Shown: piece after piece, positions 34,442 to 42,923 of the stretch
Layout: each line of letters begins with the position of its first letter
Position numbering within the stretch: the first letter of the stretch is position 1
Position numbers and translations under genes: made by a program
Notes under the pieces: generated by a model
Told to the model about the DNA's origin: nothing
Seen by the model: only the letters and a program-made list of their open reading frames with translations
The model's database searches: none
DNA from: Marinobacter sp. F4218
GTDB lineage: Bacteria; Pseudomonadota; Gammaproteobacteria; Pseudomonadales; Oleiphilaceae
Length of the DNA: 64,000 nt
Direction: 5' to 3'
Assembly: GCF_019443085.1 (NCBI RefSeq)
Contig: NZ_JAHZIL010000003.1
Span: 1,488,001-1,552,000 of the forward strand

Positions 34442-34933
34442 TTAACGCCCAGTCATGTTGACGTTCAGGGCGTCGTAATTGCGGTTTTCAGGCGGACGGA
34501 TAACGTAGTTGTTGCTGTGCGTCTGCCCGGGAATGGACTTGGGATTACTGAAGCGGAATTCCACCGGAATTTCGGAGCGCCCCAGGTCCGTTCGGCTATC
34601 CCGAGGCTGTAAAGCCAGCGGGTCCAGGTAAAAATCGTCGTCTGTAGCAGGCTTGACCGGCACACCGACCGCCGGCGCAGACAACCCACCCTCGATCACC
34701 GTATTGGCGAGAACGTCTTCTTCTATCGAGCGCAGTGGAATGTTGTGAATCGTAGAACGTTCTTCGTATTCAAAGGCATCGTCTTCGCCAGGGGCCTCGC
34801 TCTGGGCGGAAACCAGTGCCGGCAGCGCAAATAACACAACACTGCCCGCGCCCCTCACCGAGCGACCGACCAAACGTCCGACTATCCCAATCCCCGAAAA
34901 CATATCCATGACCACAAACCTGTGCTGACTCAT
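34442..34933 (-). CDS. Exported protein of unknown function
   Basis: A 163-residue product with a hydrophobic N-terminal segment (about 22-44) ending in LVSAQS, consistent with a signal peptide. The start could be Met9 (MDMFSGIG) or Met1. The mature part is acidic and low in hydrophobic residues (about 45-163), with no recognised domain. It converges on the SAM-like domain gene. I see no functional clue. Confidence 0.6.
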   Translation of the reverse strand: MSQHRFVVMDMFSGIGIVGRLVGRSVRGAGSVVLFALPALVSAQSEAPGEDDAFEYEERSTIHNIPLRSIEEDVLANTVIEGGLSAPAVGVPVKPATDDDFYLDPLALQPRDSRTDLGRSEIPVEFRFSNPKSIPGQTHSNNYVIRPPENRNYDALNVNMTGR

Positions 34934-35184
34934 TCATCCATGCCAAACGCACATGACAATTTTTGATCAGTCTATCGTCAAAAAAGACGGTTTGCGCAGT
35001 TGGTCGACGATTCTGTGACGCTTTTCACTAACACGGGAACACAAAACATAGCAGCATGGGCTCGGTGCATTGTCAGGACAGCCTCATTCCCCTTTTCAAG
35101 TTTGCTTAAGCAAGAAATACGTCTAAACTCCGGTTTGGTAAGCAATTCTCGCGCTTAGGTACGCTCTTTCAACTCGGTCACAGG
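34934..35184. promoter_or_regulatory. Intergenic region upstream of the TonB receptor with a 12-bp palindrome
   Basis: The 251-bp gap separates divergent genes and should hold the receptor promoter. TTGCTTAAGCAA (35102-35113) is a perfect palindrome about 70 bp before the receptor start, a good size and position for a repressor operator. It does not match a Fur box as I know it. Confidence 0.4.
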
Positions 35185-37293
35185 ATGCGCATATTGAAAG
35201 TCCGCCAGCAACTCTGGATCTCAGTCCTCGTTTGGCTGTTAATTCCCGTGGCGGCAAACGCAGCATCCAGTGATGACACACTCTGGGATACCCCTCTCGA
35301 GGAACTGGGTCAGATCCGGGTGGTTTCGATCGCATCCGGGACCGCAACTCCGCTGGACAAAGCTGCAGCCATTACCTCGGTCATTAGCGCCGACGATATA
35401 GCTGCAATTGGGGCAACGGACCTGGATCAGGTTTTGGAGACCGTTCCCGGTCTTCATGTTAACCATTCTGACCAGGGCTTCACGCCCAAGTATATTTTCC
35501 GCGGCATTACCTCCAGCTTCAATCCCCAAGCTCTGCTGTTGATCAACGGTGTTCCTGTCACCTCAATGATGTTCGGTAATCGAGGTAATGCATGGAGCGG
35601 CATGCCGGTTAAGGCCATCAAGCGGATAGAGGTAATTCGCGGCCCCGGATCAGCCCTCTACGGTGCGGATGCCTACGCCGGTGTCATCAACATCATCACC
35701 AAGAGCGCGCAGGATATAGATGGTGTGGTGGCCGGCGCGCGTACAGGAAGCTTCGACACCCACGCTGCGTGGATTGAGGGCTCCACCGCATGGAATGGCA
35801 CCGATATCAGTCTGGTGCTCGAACAGCAAAGCACCGATGGCTGGCGCAAAACTATCGATCGTGATGCCCAAACCAACTTCGACGAAGCATTCGGTACGTC
35901 TGCCTCCCTGGCTCCTGGACCGGTAAATATGGCCGCAGACCATTTCGACGCTCGAATTGATTTCAGCGGTGATCGCTGGCAGTTGAGGGCCGGCTTGCAA
36001 GATCGAAGGAATCTTGCCACGGGTCCTGGCCTGGCACAGGCACTCGACCCTGAAGGGCGTTACGAGTCCCAGCGGATCAACCTGGATTACAGCTATCATT
36101 GGCTGGAAATAATCGATGGATTGGATATTGAGTCGCGAATCAGCTACTACAACCTTACCCAAGAACCTGAAAACGACATCGCTCTGTACCCGCCCGGGGC
36201 TTTTGGTGGTGCGTTTCCTGATGGGTTTCTTGGTAGCCCGGGGTACAAAGAGCGGCAAGCACGGCTCGATCTGAGCTCTATCTACAGTCGCTTTGACAAC
36301 CACCGCATTCTGTCGGGCGTTGGCGCCTTTTGGGCAGATTTATACGACGTCAGCGAGCGTAAAAACTTCAATGCCGACTTCAGCCCGAAGGGGCAAGTGG
36401 AAGACGTTTCCGACGATCCGGATCAGGTCTGGATGCCGGAAGAAGATAGAAAGAATTACTACATGTTCGTACAGGATGAATGGCAATTTGCCCAAAACTG
36501 GCAACTGGTAAGCGGGCTTCGCTACGACTATTACGCCGACTTTGGGGACACGGTTAACCCGCGAGCAGCATTGGTCTGGGCCACCACAAACAATCTGACT
36601 ACCAAGTTTCTTTATGGCCGTGCGTTCCGAGCGCCCTCCTTGAATGAACTCTATGTTGACAACAACCCGGTCACGGCGGGTAATGATGAACTTGACCCGG
36701 AAACGATTGACACTCTGGAACTGGCTCTTTCCTACCAGGCCAGTTCACGCCTCTTTTACGGATTTAATGTTTTTTACTACGAAATTGATGACCTGATAAC
36801 TGCGGAGCCCACGTCGGGACCAGTTTCCAGCCAGTATCAAAATTCAGGGAAGCGAAAAGGTCATGGCGGAGAACTGGAGGTGACGTATCAGGCGCTCGAC
36901 AATCTCAATCTGACAGCAAACTACGCTTACCAATCCGCCGAGGATGATGAAAATAAGGAATCAGTCGGGCAGGCGCCCAATCATCAGGTCTATGCCCGCG
37001 TTGAATGGCAGGTTGCGCAGACGTGGGCCCTGAACACTCAAGCCAACTGGGTTGGGGAACAAAAGCGGGCAGCTACCGACTCAAGGGAGCCGGTAGCGGA
37101 CTACACGACGGTTGACTTTACTGCCCGCACCAACGGCCTGTGGCGTGGGTTTGATATTGCAGTTTCGGTCAGAAACGCATTCAATGCCGACGTTCGCGAT
37201 CCTAGCCCCTATTCGGACCCGAGACCGGCGATTCCCGGTGACTTCCCCATGCCGGGGAGATCTGCCTACGTCGAAGCGCAATACCAGTTCTAG
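35185..37293 (+). CDS. TonB-dependent outer-membrane receptor
   Basis: A 702-residue receptor with signal peptide ending in VAANAASS (about residue 28), a plug domain (about 45-160, with IEVIRGPGSALYGADA) and a beta-barrel. It ends in the C-terminal aromatic residue motif VEAQYQF. It imports a large or scarce ligand such as a siderophore, cobalamin or a fatty compound; nothing specific to one ligand is visible. It converges on the citrate-synthase-like operon, and the stop codons overlap (CTAG). A YfiR signalling operon lies nearby, which is a common partnership for such receptors. Confidence 0.93.
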   Translation: MRILKVRQQLWISVLVWLLIPVAANAASSDDTLWDTPLEELGQIRVVSIASGTATPLDKAAAITSVISADDIAAIGATDLDQVLETVPGLHVNHSDQGFTPKYIFRGITSSFNPQALLLINGVPVTSMMFGNRGNAWSGMPVKAIKRIEVIRGPGSALYGADAYAGVINIITKSAQDIDGVVAGARTGSFDTHAAWIEGSTAWNGTDISLVLEQQSTDGWRKTIDRDAQTNFDEAFGTSASLAPGPVNMAADHFDARIDFSGDRWQLRAGLQDRRNLATGPGLAQALDPEGRYESQRINLDYSYHWLEIIDGLDIESRISYYNLTQEPENDIALYPPGAFGGAFPDGFLGSPGYKERQARLDLSSIYSRFDNHRILSGVGAFWADLYDVSERKNFNADFSPKGQVEDVSDDPDQVWMPEEDRKNYYMFVQDEWQFAQNWQLVSGLRYDYYADFGDTVNPRAALVWATTNNLTTKFLYGRAFRAPSLNELYVDNNPVTAGNDELDPETIDTLELALSYQASSRLFYGFNVFYYEIDDLITAEPTSGPVSSQYQNSGKRKGHGGELEVTYQALDNLNLTANYAYQSAEDDENKESVGQAPNHQVYARVEWQVAQTWALNTQANWVGEQKRAATDSREPVADYTTVDFTARTNGLWRGFDIAVSVRNAFNADVRDPSPYSDPRPAIPGDFPMPGRSAYVEAQYQF

Positions 37294-38087
37294 GCACTCC
37301 AATTCCGCTTGGCGGGCCCTTCATAAACGATGTTACTGCATCGCACAGGAAAGAAACTTCCCTCAGGCCTATCTCGCGCATCTTGATAGCATGGTGCCAA
37401 GCCCGTGACAAAAGCCGGACTCCCGAAAATCTGGTACTCCTGACAACTCAGGCCGATGTCAGCGGCGAGGCCCGCATGCACCGCCGCAACGTTCATTGAG
37501 TAGCCATACTTTTCATATAGATAGCTGTGCACATTAAGTGCGATCTGCAAGTAGCGGCCGCCATCCAATTCAAACTCCCTGGCTTTGTCCAACATGAATG
37601 GGATTCGCTCGTCGGTCCTGGACAGCGGACGACCATAACCATAGATAGTCCGACCCGCCGACTTCTCGTTTTCAACGAACTCGCCGAGATCACCGCCAGC
37701 GTCAAGATGCTTACCGGCTCGATAGAAAAAATCGAGCGCCCGCACTTCAGGACGGCGACCATATATCGACGCTTCCGAAATGCTCAGTCCGGCCATTAAC
37801 GACAGTGATGCTGTTGCGCGAACGGTCCCTGCCAATGCCGTTACGTGGTTAGGCCATATCGAAGCGTCCGGATAACTGGTGGAAACCCAGAATGAACTCA
37901 GCAATTTCGCAACATTTTCACCCGGATCGCGCCCTAAAATGGCGTATAGATATAGATGAATCCAGTCGTAATCGCCGAGCTCCTTATGCAAATCCTTGCC
38001 ATGCACAATAACCCGGTCGGAAAGGTAGGCTTTGCCCTTGCGGGTTACCCAACGTTTCTCGGTATCCAAAAGCCGTTTGTGACTCAT
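37290..38087 (-). CDS. Citrate-synthase-superfamily half-size protein B (catalytic residues replaced)
   Basis: A 265-residue protein with the citrate synthase/citryl-CoA lyase pattern. By-eye matching puts YGRR (Tyr109) where the His-Gly-Gly is expected, GYGRPLSRTDERIP (150-163) where GFGH...DPR is expected (Arg153 for His), and NVAAVHAGL (199-207) where NVDFYSG is expected (Ala201 for Asp). If correct, all three catalytic positions are changed. Its start overlaps the stop of protein A by 4 nt, so a heteromer is likely. The substrate is unknown. Confidence 0.7.
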   Translation of the reverse strand: MSHKRLLDTEKRWVTRKGKAYLSDRVIVHGKDLHKELGDYDWIHLYLYAILGRDPGENVAKLLSSFWVSTSYPDASIWPNHVTALAGTVRATASLSLMAGLSISEASIYGRRPEVRALDFFYRAGKHLDAGGDLGEFVENEKSAGRTIYGYGRPLSRTDERIPFMLDKAREFELDGGRYLQIALNVHSYLYEKYGYSMNVAAVHAGLAADIGLSCQEYQIFGSPAFVTGLAPCYQDARDRPEGSFFPVRCSNIVYEGPAKRNWSA

Positions 38088-38911
38088 TTTCGGGTCGCCT
38101 CCGGAGAATCCGTGTTGGAGCCGCTCTCATCAAGCTCGATCGCGGGGCCGTAGTAAGGGAACTTTTTCCAGCCCATCTGTTTCTGCTCCAGGGCGTGTGC
38201 TGCCGCCCCCGGCAGCCGGAGCATCAGGTACAACATGCTGCCCTGATCCGGATCCATACCGAGATCCACCAGCGCGGCTGCCGCAAGCCCGCTCATTGCC
38301 AGAGGGTAGCCGACGTGCTGCTCCAGGGCCTGCCGATTGGCTTTCAGCCAGGCGAGTGCACCGTTGGCTGGCGCTAATCCGACGAGCAGGTCCAGCGATT
38401 GGAGAATGGGCGTGGGAGTTACGTCGCCATTCGGATCGAAGCCGGGTGCATGTTCCATGGGCAGCCAGATGTCTGCCCGTTCGTCGTCACTAGGGTTCAG
38501 TAGCCGGGCGCACCATCGATCAAAATCAAAACGGCATTCTTGCCATAACCCGATACACACCGAGAGTTCCTGTGAACCACCGTACTGGCCGGCGCCAACT
38601 GCAAGTGCCGCCATCAAGGCGGAGCTGTGATTGGTCCCAGCCACTCCTGCATTCATTGCCGCCCGGACGCTGGCCTCCCGGGGCCCCGGGTTCGCGATAA
38701 CCAAGGCGAGCTTCTCGAGTAACTCCGGCTCTCCCGTGCCCGGTCGCTCGCCCTTGAACATAAGCAAGAGGTACTCGAACCAACCGGCCTTCCGGACGAC
38801 TTCGCCGTAGACATCGTACCCACGGCAGTAGCAGGCCCTTGCCGCAAAAGGGTTTTCAGCTTCCGGCTCTTCCAGCCAGATGTTGGAGTGGTACTGATAC
38901 TCTGTAGCCAT
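38084..38911 (-). CDS. Citrate-synthase-superfamily half-size protein A (citryl-CoA lyase-like)
   Basis: A 275-residue protein whose second half (LAAAALVDLGMDPDQGSMLYL, LRLPGAAAHALEQ) is typical of citryl-CoA lyase-like proteins. By-eye matching gives Tyr110 in GAGQYGGSQE for the canonical His, PGFDP (156-160) instead of PGFGHP, and Ser207 in AMSGLAAA in place of the Asp of NVDGA. It lies 13 nt after the ThDP enzyme and overlaps protein B. The pair plus a ThDP enzyme implies a shared pathway not known to me. Confidence 0.72.
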   Translation of the reverse strand: MATEYQYHSNIWLEEPEAENPFAARACYCRGYDVYGEVVRKAGWFEYLLLMFKGERPGTGEPELLEKLALVIANPGPREASVRAAMNAGVAGTNHSSALMAALAVGAGQYGGSQELSVCIGLWQECRFDFDRWCARLLNPSDDERADIWLPMEHAPGFDPNGDVTPTPILQSLDLLVGLAPANGALAWLKANRQALEQHVGYPLAMSGLAAAALVDLGMDPDQGSMLYLMLRLPGAAAHALEQKQMGWKKFPYYGPAIELDESGSNTDSPEATRK

Positions 38912-38924
38912 TGGGTTGTCCTGT

Positions 38925-40649
38925 TTATTCAGTTCCGGTGAGTACCTTCATTCTCGCGCCCATGGGCGGCACCTCCTCGGCATCAATCAGCACGTCGAGC
39001 AGGCAAGGGCCAGGACGCGCAAAAATGGCCCCGAGATCGAGCGCATAGAGCTCTTCCATGCTATTGATTCTATACGATTTAACGCCTAATGCTTCAGCTA
39101 GCTTTGCATAATTCACACGGGGCAGAGTATTGGCGATCAGTTCTGCGCCGCCGAGGGCCTGGCCATGGCGAACCATTCCCAATGAGGCATCGTTAAGCAC
39201 CACCATCAGGAGGTTCTGATTTTCCTGTGCCGCGGTCGTCAGCTCCTGCCCGGACATCAGGTAGCTGCCATCACCGGTGACGCACAACACCGGAGCACCC
39301 TTCGCGGCCATGGCGACGCCAACCGATGCCCCGATGGCCCACCCCATCGGCGCAAATCCAATGCCGATGTGGAACAGATTCTTTTCCGGAGCCAGTGCCT
39401 CGGGCCGTCGCACGTTCCAGTGGTGTATTCCCCACAGGAAACTGTTGCCGCTATCAAACAGGGCGCGGGTCGTTTCCGGGCAGGCCCGGCTGAAATACGT
39501 CATCAGTGCCTGCGGTTTGACTGGCCCGGAACTGGCGTAACACCCCTCGCGAAATCGCTCGTCAATGATCGCTGCCAGCCCATCGCTGGTGGTTAAGCGT
39601 GCCGAACTCGCCGCGCTGGCGTCGTGTCCCAGCGCGTCCAGAAGCCGATCAAAAATCAATCGGGGTTCGCCAAGAATGGCGAGGCGCGCCATGGTGGCTC
39701 GTGTCAGATGGCCGGGATTTCTGGAGATATGGATCAATCGTCCCGACAGGATGCCGTCCGGATCCCAACCTGCCGTCGACACCTCGTCCAGCGCCGCACC
39801 CACCACAATGATCCTGTCGGCATTTTCAGGTTTCAGGGCGTCCGACGCACTGCGATGTCCGGCAAAGCCGAAGACACCCCGGTACAGGGGGTGAAAACTG
39901 TCAATCACACCCTTTGCCCGCGGGGTCGTCACCAGCTGCCAGCCTTTGATTTCCGCAAGCTTTGTCAGCTGAGATATCGCGGAGATGGCACCCTCCCCCA
40001 GGACGATCGTCGCCCGGCGTATGCCCTCAAGATGACCGATCAGGCTTTGCATGGTTTCAGGCGCTGGCAGCACTTCGTTCGCCAAAAAGGCATTCAGGGA
40101 AGTGTAAGCCGCTTCATCTGAAACACAGTGGCGCATGACGTCCAGAGGAATGGATAGATGCACCGGGCCCGGCTGATGGCCCATGGCATGGCCTATGGCG
40201 TGAAGCAGTTTCGGAACTAGCTGTTCCGGGTGCGACACCAGCGTGTTGTAGCGGGTGCAACTGGAGAACATATCAATGGTGTTGACGCTGGTGCAGGAGG
40301 ATTCCTGCAGGGCACCCTGGCCGAAACGGTTCAGCGAGGTCTGAGCAGATATGACCAGCATTGGCGTGTTATCGGCGTAGGCGGTGGCCACACCGGTGAG
40401 AAGATTGGTTGCGCCCGGACCCGCCGTGGCACAACACACTCCGAGTCGACCGGATTCCCGGGCGTAACCGTCAGCCATGAAGGCGGCGCCGGTTTCATGG
40501 CGCGCGGTTACAATGCGGATTCCACCGCGACGCTCACTTCGGGCGAGGGCATTGTAAAAAGGCTCGATGCTGCCACCCGGCACCCCGAAAACGTACTCAA
40601 CACCCAGACGTTCCAGGTAACGCAGAATTAGATCACCACACTCAAGCAT
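38925..40649 (-). CDS. Acetolactate-synthase-like ThDP-dependent enzyme
   Basis: A 574-residue ThDP enzyme with three domains: N-terminal pyrimidine domain (1-170, catalytic Glu52 in ARHETGAAF), a central domain (about 190-330) and a C-terminal domain (380-540) with the cofactor motif TGDGSYLMSG near residue 459 and Asn-Asp about 27 residues later. Glu52 argues against glyoxylate carboligase, which lacks it. It is the first gene of a three-gene operon with two citrate-synthase-like proteins. The substrate is unknown. Confidence 0.85.
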   Translation of the reverse strand: MLECGDLILRYLERLGVEYVFGVPGGSIEPFYNALARSERRGGIRIVTARHETGAAFMADGYARESGRLGVCCATAGPGATNLLTGVATAYADNTPMLVISAQTSLNRFGQGALQESSCTSVNTIDMFSSCTRYNTLVSHPEQLVPKLLHAIGHAMGHQPGPVHLSIPLDVMRHCVSDEAAYTSLNAFLANEVLPAPETMQSLIGHLEGIRRATIVLGEGAISAISQLTKLAEIKGWQLVTTPRAKGVIDSFHPLYRGVFGFAGHRSASDALKPENADRIIVVGAALDEVSTAGWDPDGILSGRLIHISRNPGHLTRATMARLAILGEPRLIFDRLLDALGHDASAASSARLTTSDGLAAIIDERFREGCYASSGPVKPQALMTYFSRACPETTRALFDSGNSFLWGIHHWNVRRPEALAPEKNLFHIGIGFAPMGWAIGASVGVAMAAKGAPVLCVTGDGSYLMSGQELTTAAQENQNLLMVVLNDASLGMVRHGQALGGAELIANTLPRVNYAKLAEALGVKSYRINSMEELYALDLGAIFARPGPCLLDVLIDAEEVPPMGARMKVLTGTE

Positions 40650-40703
40650 TGGATACTCATCACAGGTGGCTGGCGCATACGGTGAAAGCAGCGCCTGTCC
40701 GGT

Positions 40704-42407
40704 TTACTGATCCAGGGGAACTGGCTTCGCTATCCCGTATCCCTGGGCGTAATCGAGCCCGAGCTGGCGCAGGCATTCTTTTACCTCGTCCGTCTCGACA
40801 AACTCGGCAATGGTTTTCAAGCCGGCCGCGTGTCCAATCCGGTTGCAGGCATCAACGATGCCCATGTCGATCGGGTCCGCGGTCATGTTGCGAATGAAGC
40901 CGCCATCCACTTTCAGGTAATCAATGGGTAGGGCTTTGAGGTAGGAGAAGGAACTCATGCCCGAACCAAAATCGTCCAGGGCGAATTGGAATCCGTCGTG
41001 GCGAGCCCGCTCAATGAAGCCGATGGTGTCGTTCAGATTCGCAATCGCTGACGTTTCGGTGATCTCAAAACACACGCGATTTGGCAGAATTGAATACTCC
41101 TCGACCTTGTTGCGGATGAAACTGAAAAGCTCGCCATCGCTTAACGATCCGCCAGACAGGTTAATGAAGAAGGTGCCAGTCGGTTCGCGACCCAAGCCGG
41201 TGCGGTCGAGATAGCCGAACGCCAGTTCGATGACTCGTCGATCGATTCTTGGCATCAAGCCAAAGCGCTCAGCGGCCGGAATGAACGCTCCGGGCGGAAC
41301 AACCTCGTTGCCCTGTCGCAAGCGGACAAGGAATTCGGTACGGAATCCATCGTTACTCGCTTCCTGCAACGAGATCATTTCCTGGTGACACAGGAAGAAA
41401 TCGTCGGTCTGCAAAGCGCCCTGCAGCCGACTGGTCCATTGCATATCCCGCTGGCGCTGCTGCATGTCCTTGTCGCTGGATTCGTAGACCTGGACGTTGT
41501 TTCGCCCCCGATCCTTGGCCGCGTAGCAGGCCAGATCTGCGTGACTGAGCAATTCGCTTGCCGTCTTGTAACGACTGCCGATGATAACCATGCCCACGCT
41601 CAAGGAGACCGCAAACGGCTTACCCTCCCAGACAAACCGGTATTCCCGGACTTCCTCGCACAGGGACTCGGCAACCTTGCGAGCATCGATGGCGTCACAA
41701 CCGCGAAGCAGTACCCCGAACTCATCCCCCCCCAGGCGTGCCAGGGTATCGTTCGCACGCAAATTCTGGCCAAGCAGTTTCGCTAACTGTTTCAACAACT
41801 CATCGCCGGCCCTGTGGCCACAGGTATCATTGATGATCTTGAACTGATCAAGGTCCAGGTACAGCAGGACGCAGTCGCGGGCAGATTTCCGGGAATCATG
41901 GAGAGCCTCGTCCAGCTGGCGCTCGAATTCACGGCGATTAACCAGATCTGTAAGGCTGTCATGGTAGGCCATATGCTGGAGTGTCGATTCGGCCTCCTTC
42001 TTGGCAAGGCGGACGGTCACTTCCCGCATTTCGCGATGGATCGCCGGTATTAACCGGGCAAGATTGTTCTTCATTATGTAATCTTGCGCACCGGCCTTCA
42101 TGGCCTTCACCGCAACGTCTTCACCGATAAGGCCAGAAACGATGATCACCGGCAGGTCGGCGGCAAACTGACGTGCCAGCTCAAGCACACGAAATGACGT
42201 AAACCCCGGCAGACTGTGGTCTGTAATCACAAGGTCCCATTCCGACGTCGTGAGCGCAGCCTCCATCGCGCTCTCCGTGTCCACCATCTGGTAATCCGGC
42301 TCAATCCCACCCTTCTTCAGAGTTCGCAGAAGGAGGAAGGCATCATCCTCCGAATCCTCGACCAGCAACACTCGCAGGCGATCATTGAATTCACTCACCA
42401 TCGCCAC
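40704..42407 (-). CDS. Receiver-GGDEF-EAL c-di-GMP signalling protein
   Basis: A 567-residue protein with a receiver domain (8-130, Asp in VITDHSLPG), a GGDEF domain with LGGDEFGV (about 225) and an EAL domain (about 310-560). The EAL motif reads EFLVRL instead of EALVR, and DDFGSG near residue 480 and KVDGGFI are intact, so phosphodiesterase activity is possible but not certain. ATG at 42401 (MVSEF) may be the true start. It overlaps the upstream receiver gene by about 17 nt. Confidence 0.88.
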   Translation of the reverse strand: MAMVSEFNDRLRVLLVEDSEDDAFLLLRTLKKGGIEPDYQMVDTESAMEAALTTSEWDLVITDHSLPGFTSFRVLELARQFAADLPVIIVSGLIGEDVAVKAMKAGAQDYIMKNNLARLIPAIHREMREVTVRLAKKEAESTLQHMAYHDSLTDLVNRREFERQLDEALHDSRKSARDCVLLYLDLDQFKIINDTCGHRAGDELLKQLAKLLGQNLRANDTLARLGGDEFGVLLRGCDAIDARKVAESLCEEVREYRFVWEGKPFAVSLSVGMVIIGSRYKTASELLSHADLACYAAKDRGRNNVQVYESSDKDMQQRQRDMQWTSRLQGALQTDDFFLCHQEMISLQEASNDGFRTEFLVRLRQGNEVVPPGAFIPAAERFGLMPRIDRRVIELAFGYLDRTGLGREPTGTFFINLSGGSLSDGELFSFIRNKVEEYSILPNRVCFEITETSAIANLNDTIGFIERARHDGFQFALDDFGSGMSSFSYLKALPIDYLKVDGGFIRNMTADPIDMGIVDACNRIGHAAGLKTIAEFVETDEVKECLRQLGLDYAQGYGIAKPVPLDQ

Positions 42408-42873
42408 CTTTTTGGAACGATCGGGTTACTCCCATCACGGGAACTCTGTTAACGGTTAACCAGTATCGAGCCAGCAAACTCATCTGTTCGCTGAACTTAC
42501 TGTAGTCGATCTGCTTTGTTACGAAGCTGTTGGCCCCTAACCGGTAGGCTTCGCGAAGTTCCTGGGGCTCATCCGACGAGGTGACCATGACCACCGGAAT
42601 CCAGTCGGTCTTGGGCGAGGACCGAATTCGACGTAGCACTTCCAGGCCACTCACCTTGGGCAGTTTGAAGTCGAGCAATACAACGCCTATCGATTCGACT
42701 TGCTCGGAGCGCTCACGGGTTTCGGTTCCGAAAAGGAAATCTAGCGCTTCCTGTCCGTCTTCGAGCATGATTATGGGGTTGTATCTACTCGCATTCCTGA
42801 GCGCGCGCATCGTGAGAACCTGATCATCCGGGTTGTCCTCCACGACCAGAATCGAATAGTCATCCATACCCAT
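42391..42873 (-). CDS. Single-domain response regulator
   Basis: A 160-residue receiver-only protein: acidic pocket in VVEDNPDD, phospho-acceptor Asp in VVLLDFKLPKVSG, Thr/Ser in VMVTSSDEP and Lys in FVTKQID. The spacing is that of the Rcp1-like receivers used with phytochrome-like or CHASE-type kinases. It has a GGAG RBS before ATG 42873. It lies between the histidine kinase and the receiver-GGDEF-EAL gene and is likely a phosphorelay intermediate. Confidence 0.9.
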   Translation of the reverse strand: MGMDDYSILVVEDNPDDQVLTMRALRNASRYNPIIMLEDGQEALDFLFGTETRERSEQVESIGVVLLDFKLPKVSGLEVLRRIRSSPKTDWIPVVMVTSSDEPQELREAYRLGANSFVTKQIDYSKFSEQMSLLARYWLTVNRVPVMGVTRSFQKGGDGE

Positions 42874-42923
42874 ACACGCTCCATTTCCATTGGAATATCA
42901 AAGGCATCGCTATACACAATGCC

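Noticed and set aside
38925-40649. ThDP enzyme as glyoxylate carboligase to go with hyi and glxR
   Set aside because: The catalytic Glu52 that glyoxylate carboligase lacks is present, and the gene is in a different operon 8 kb away from hyi-glxR.
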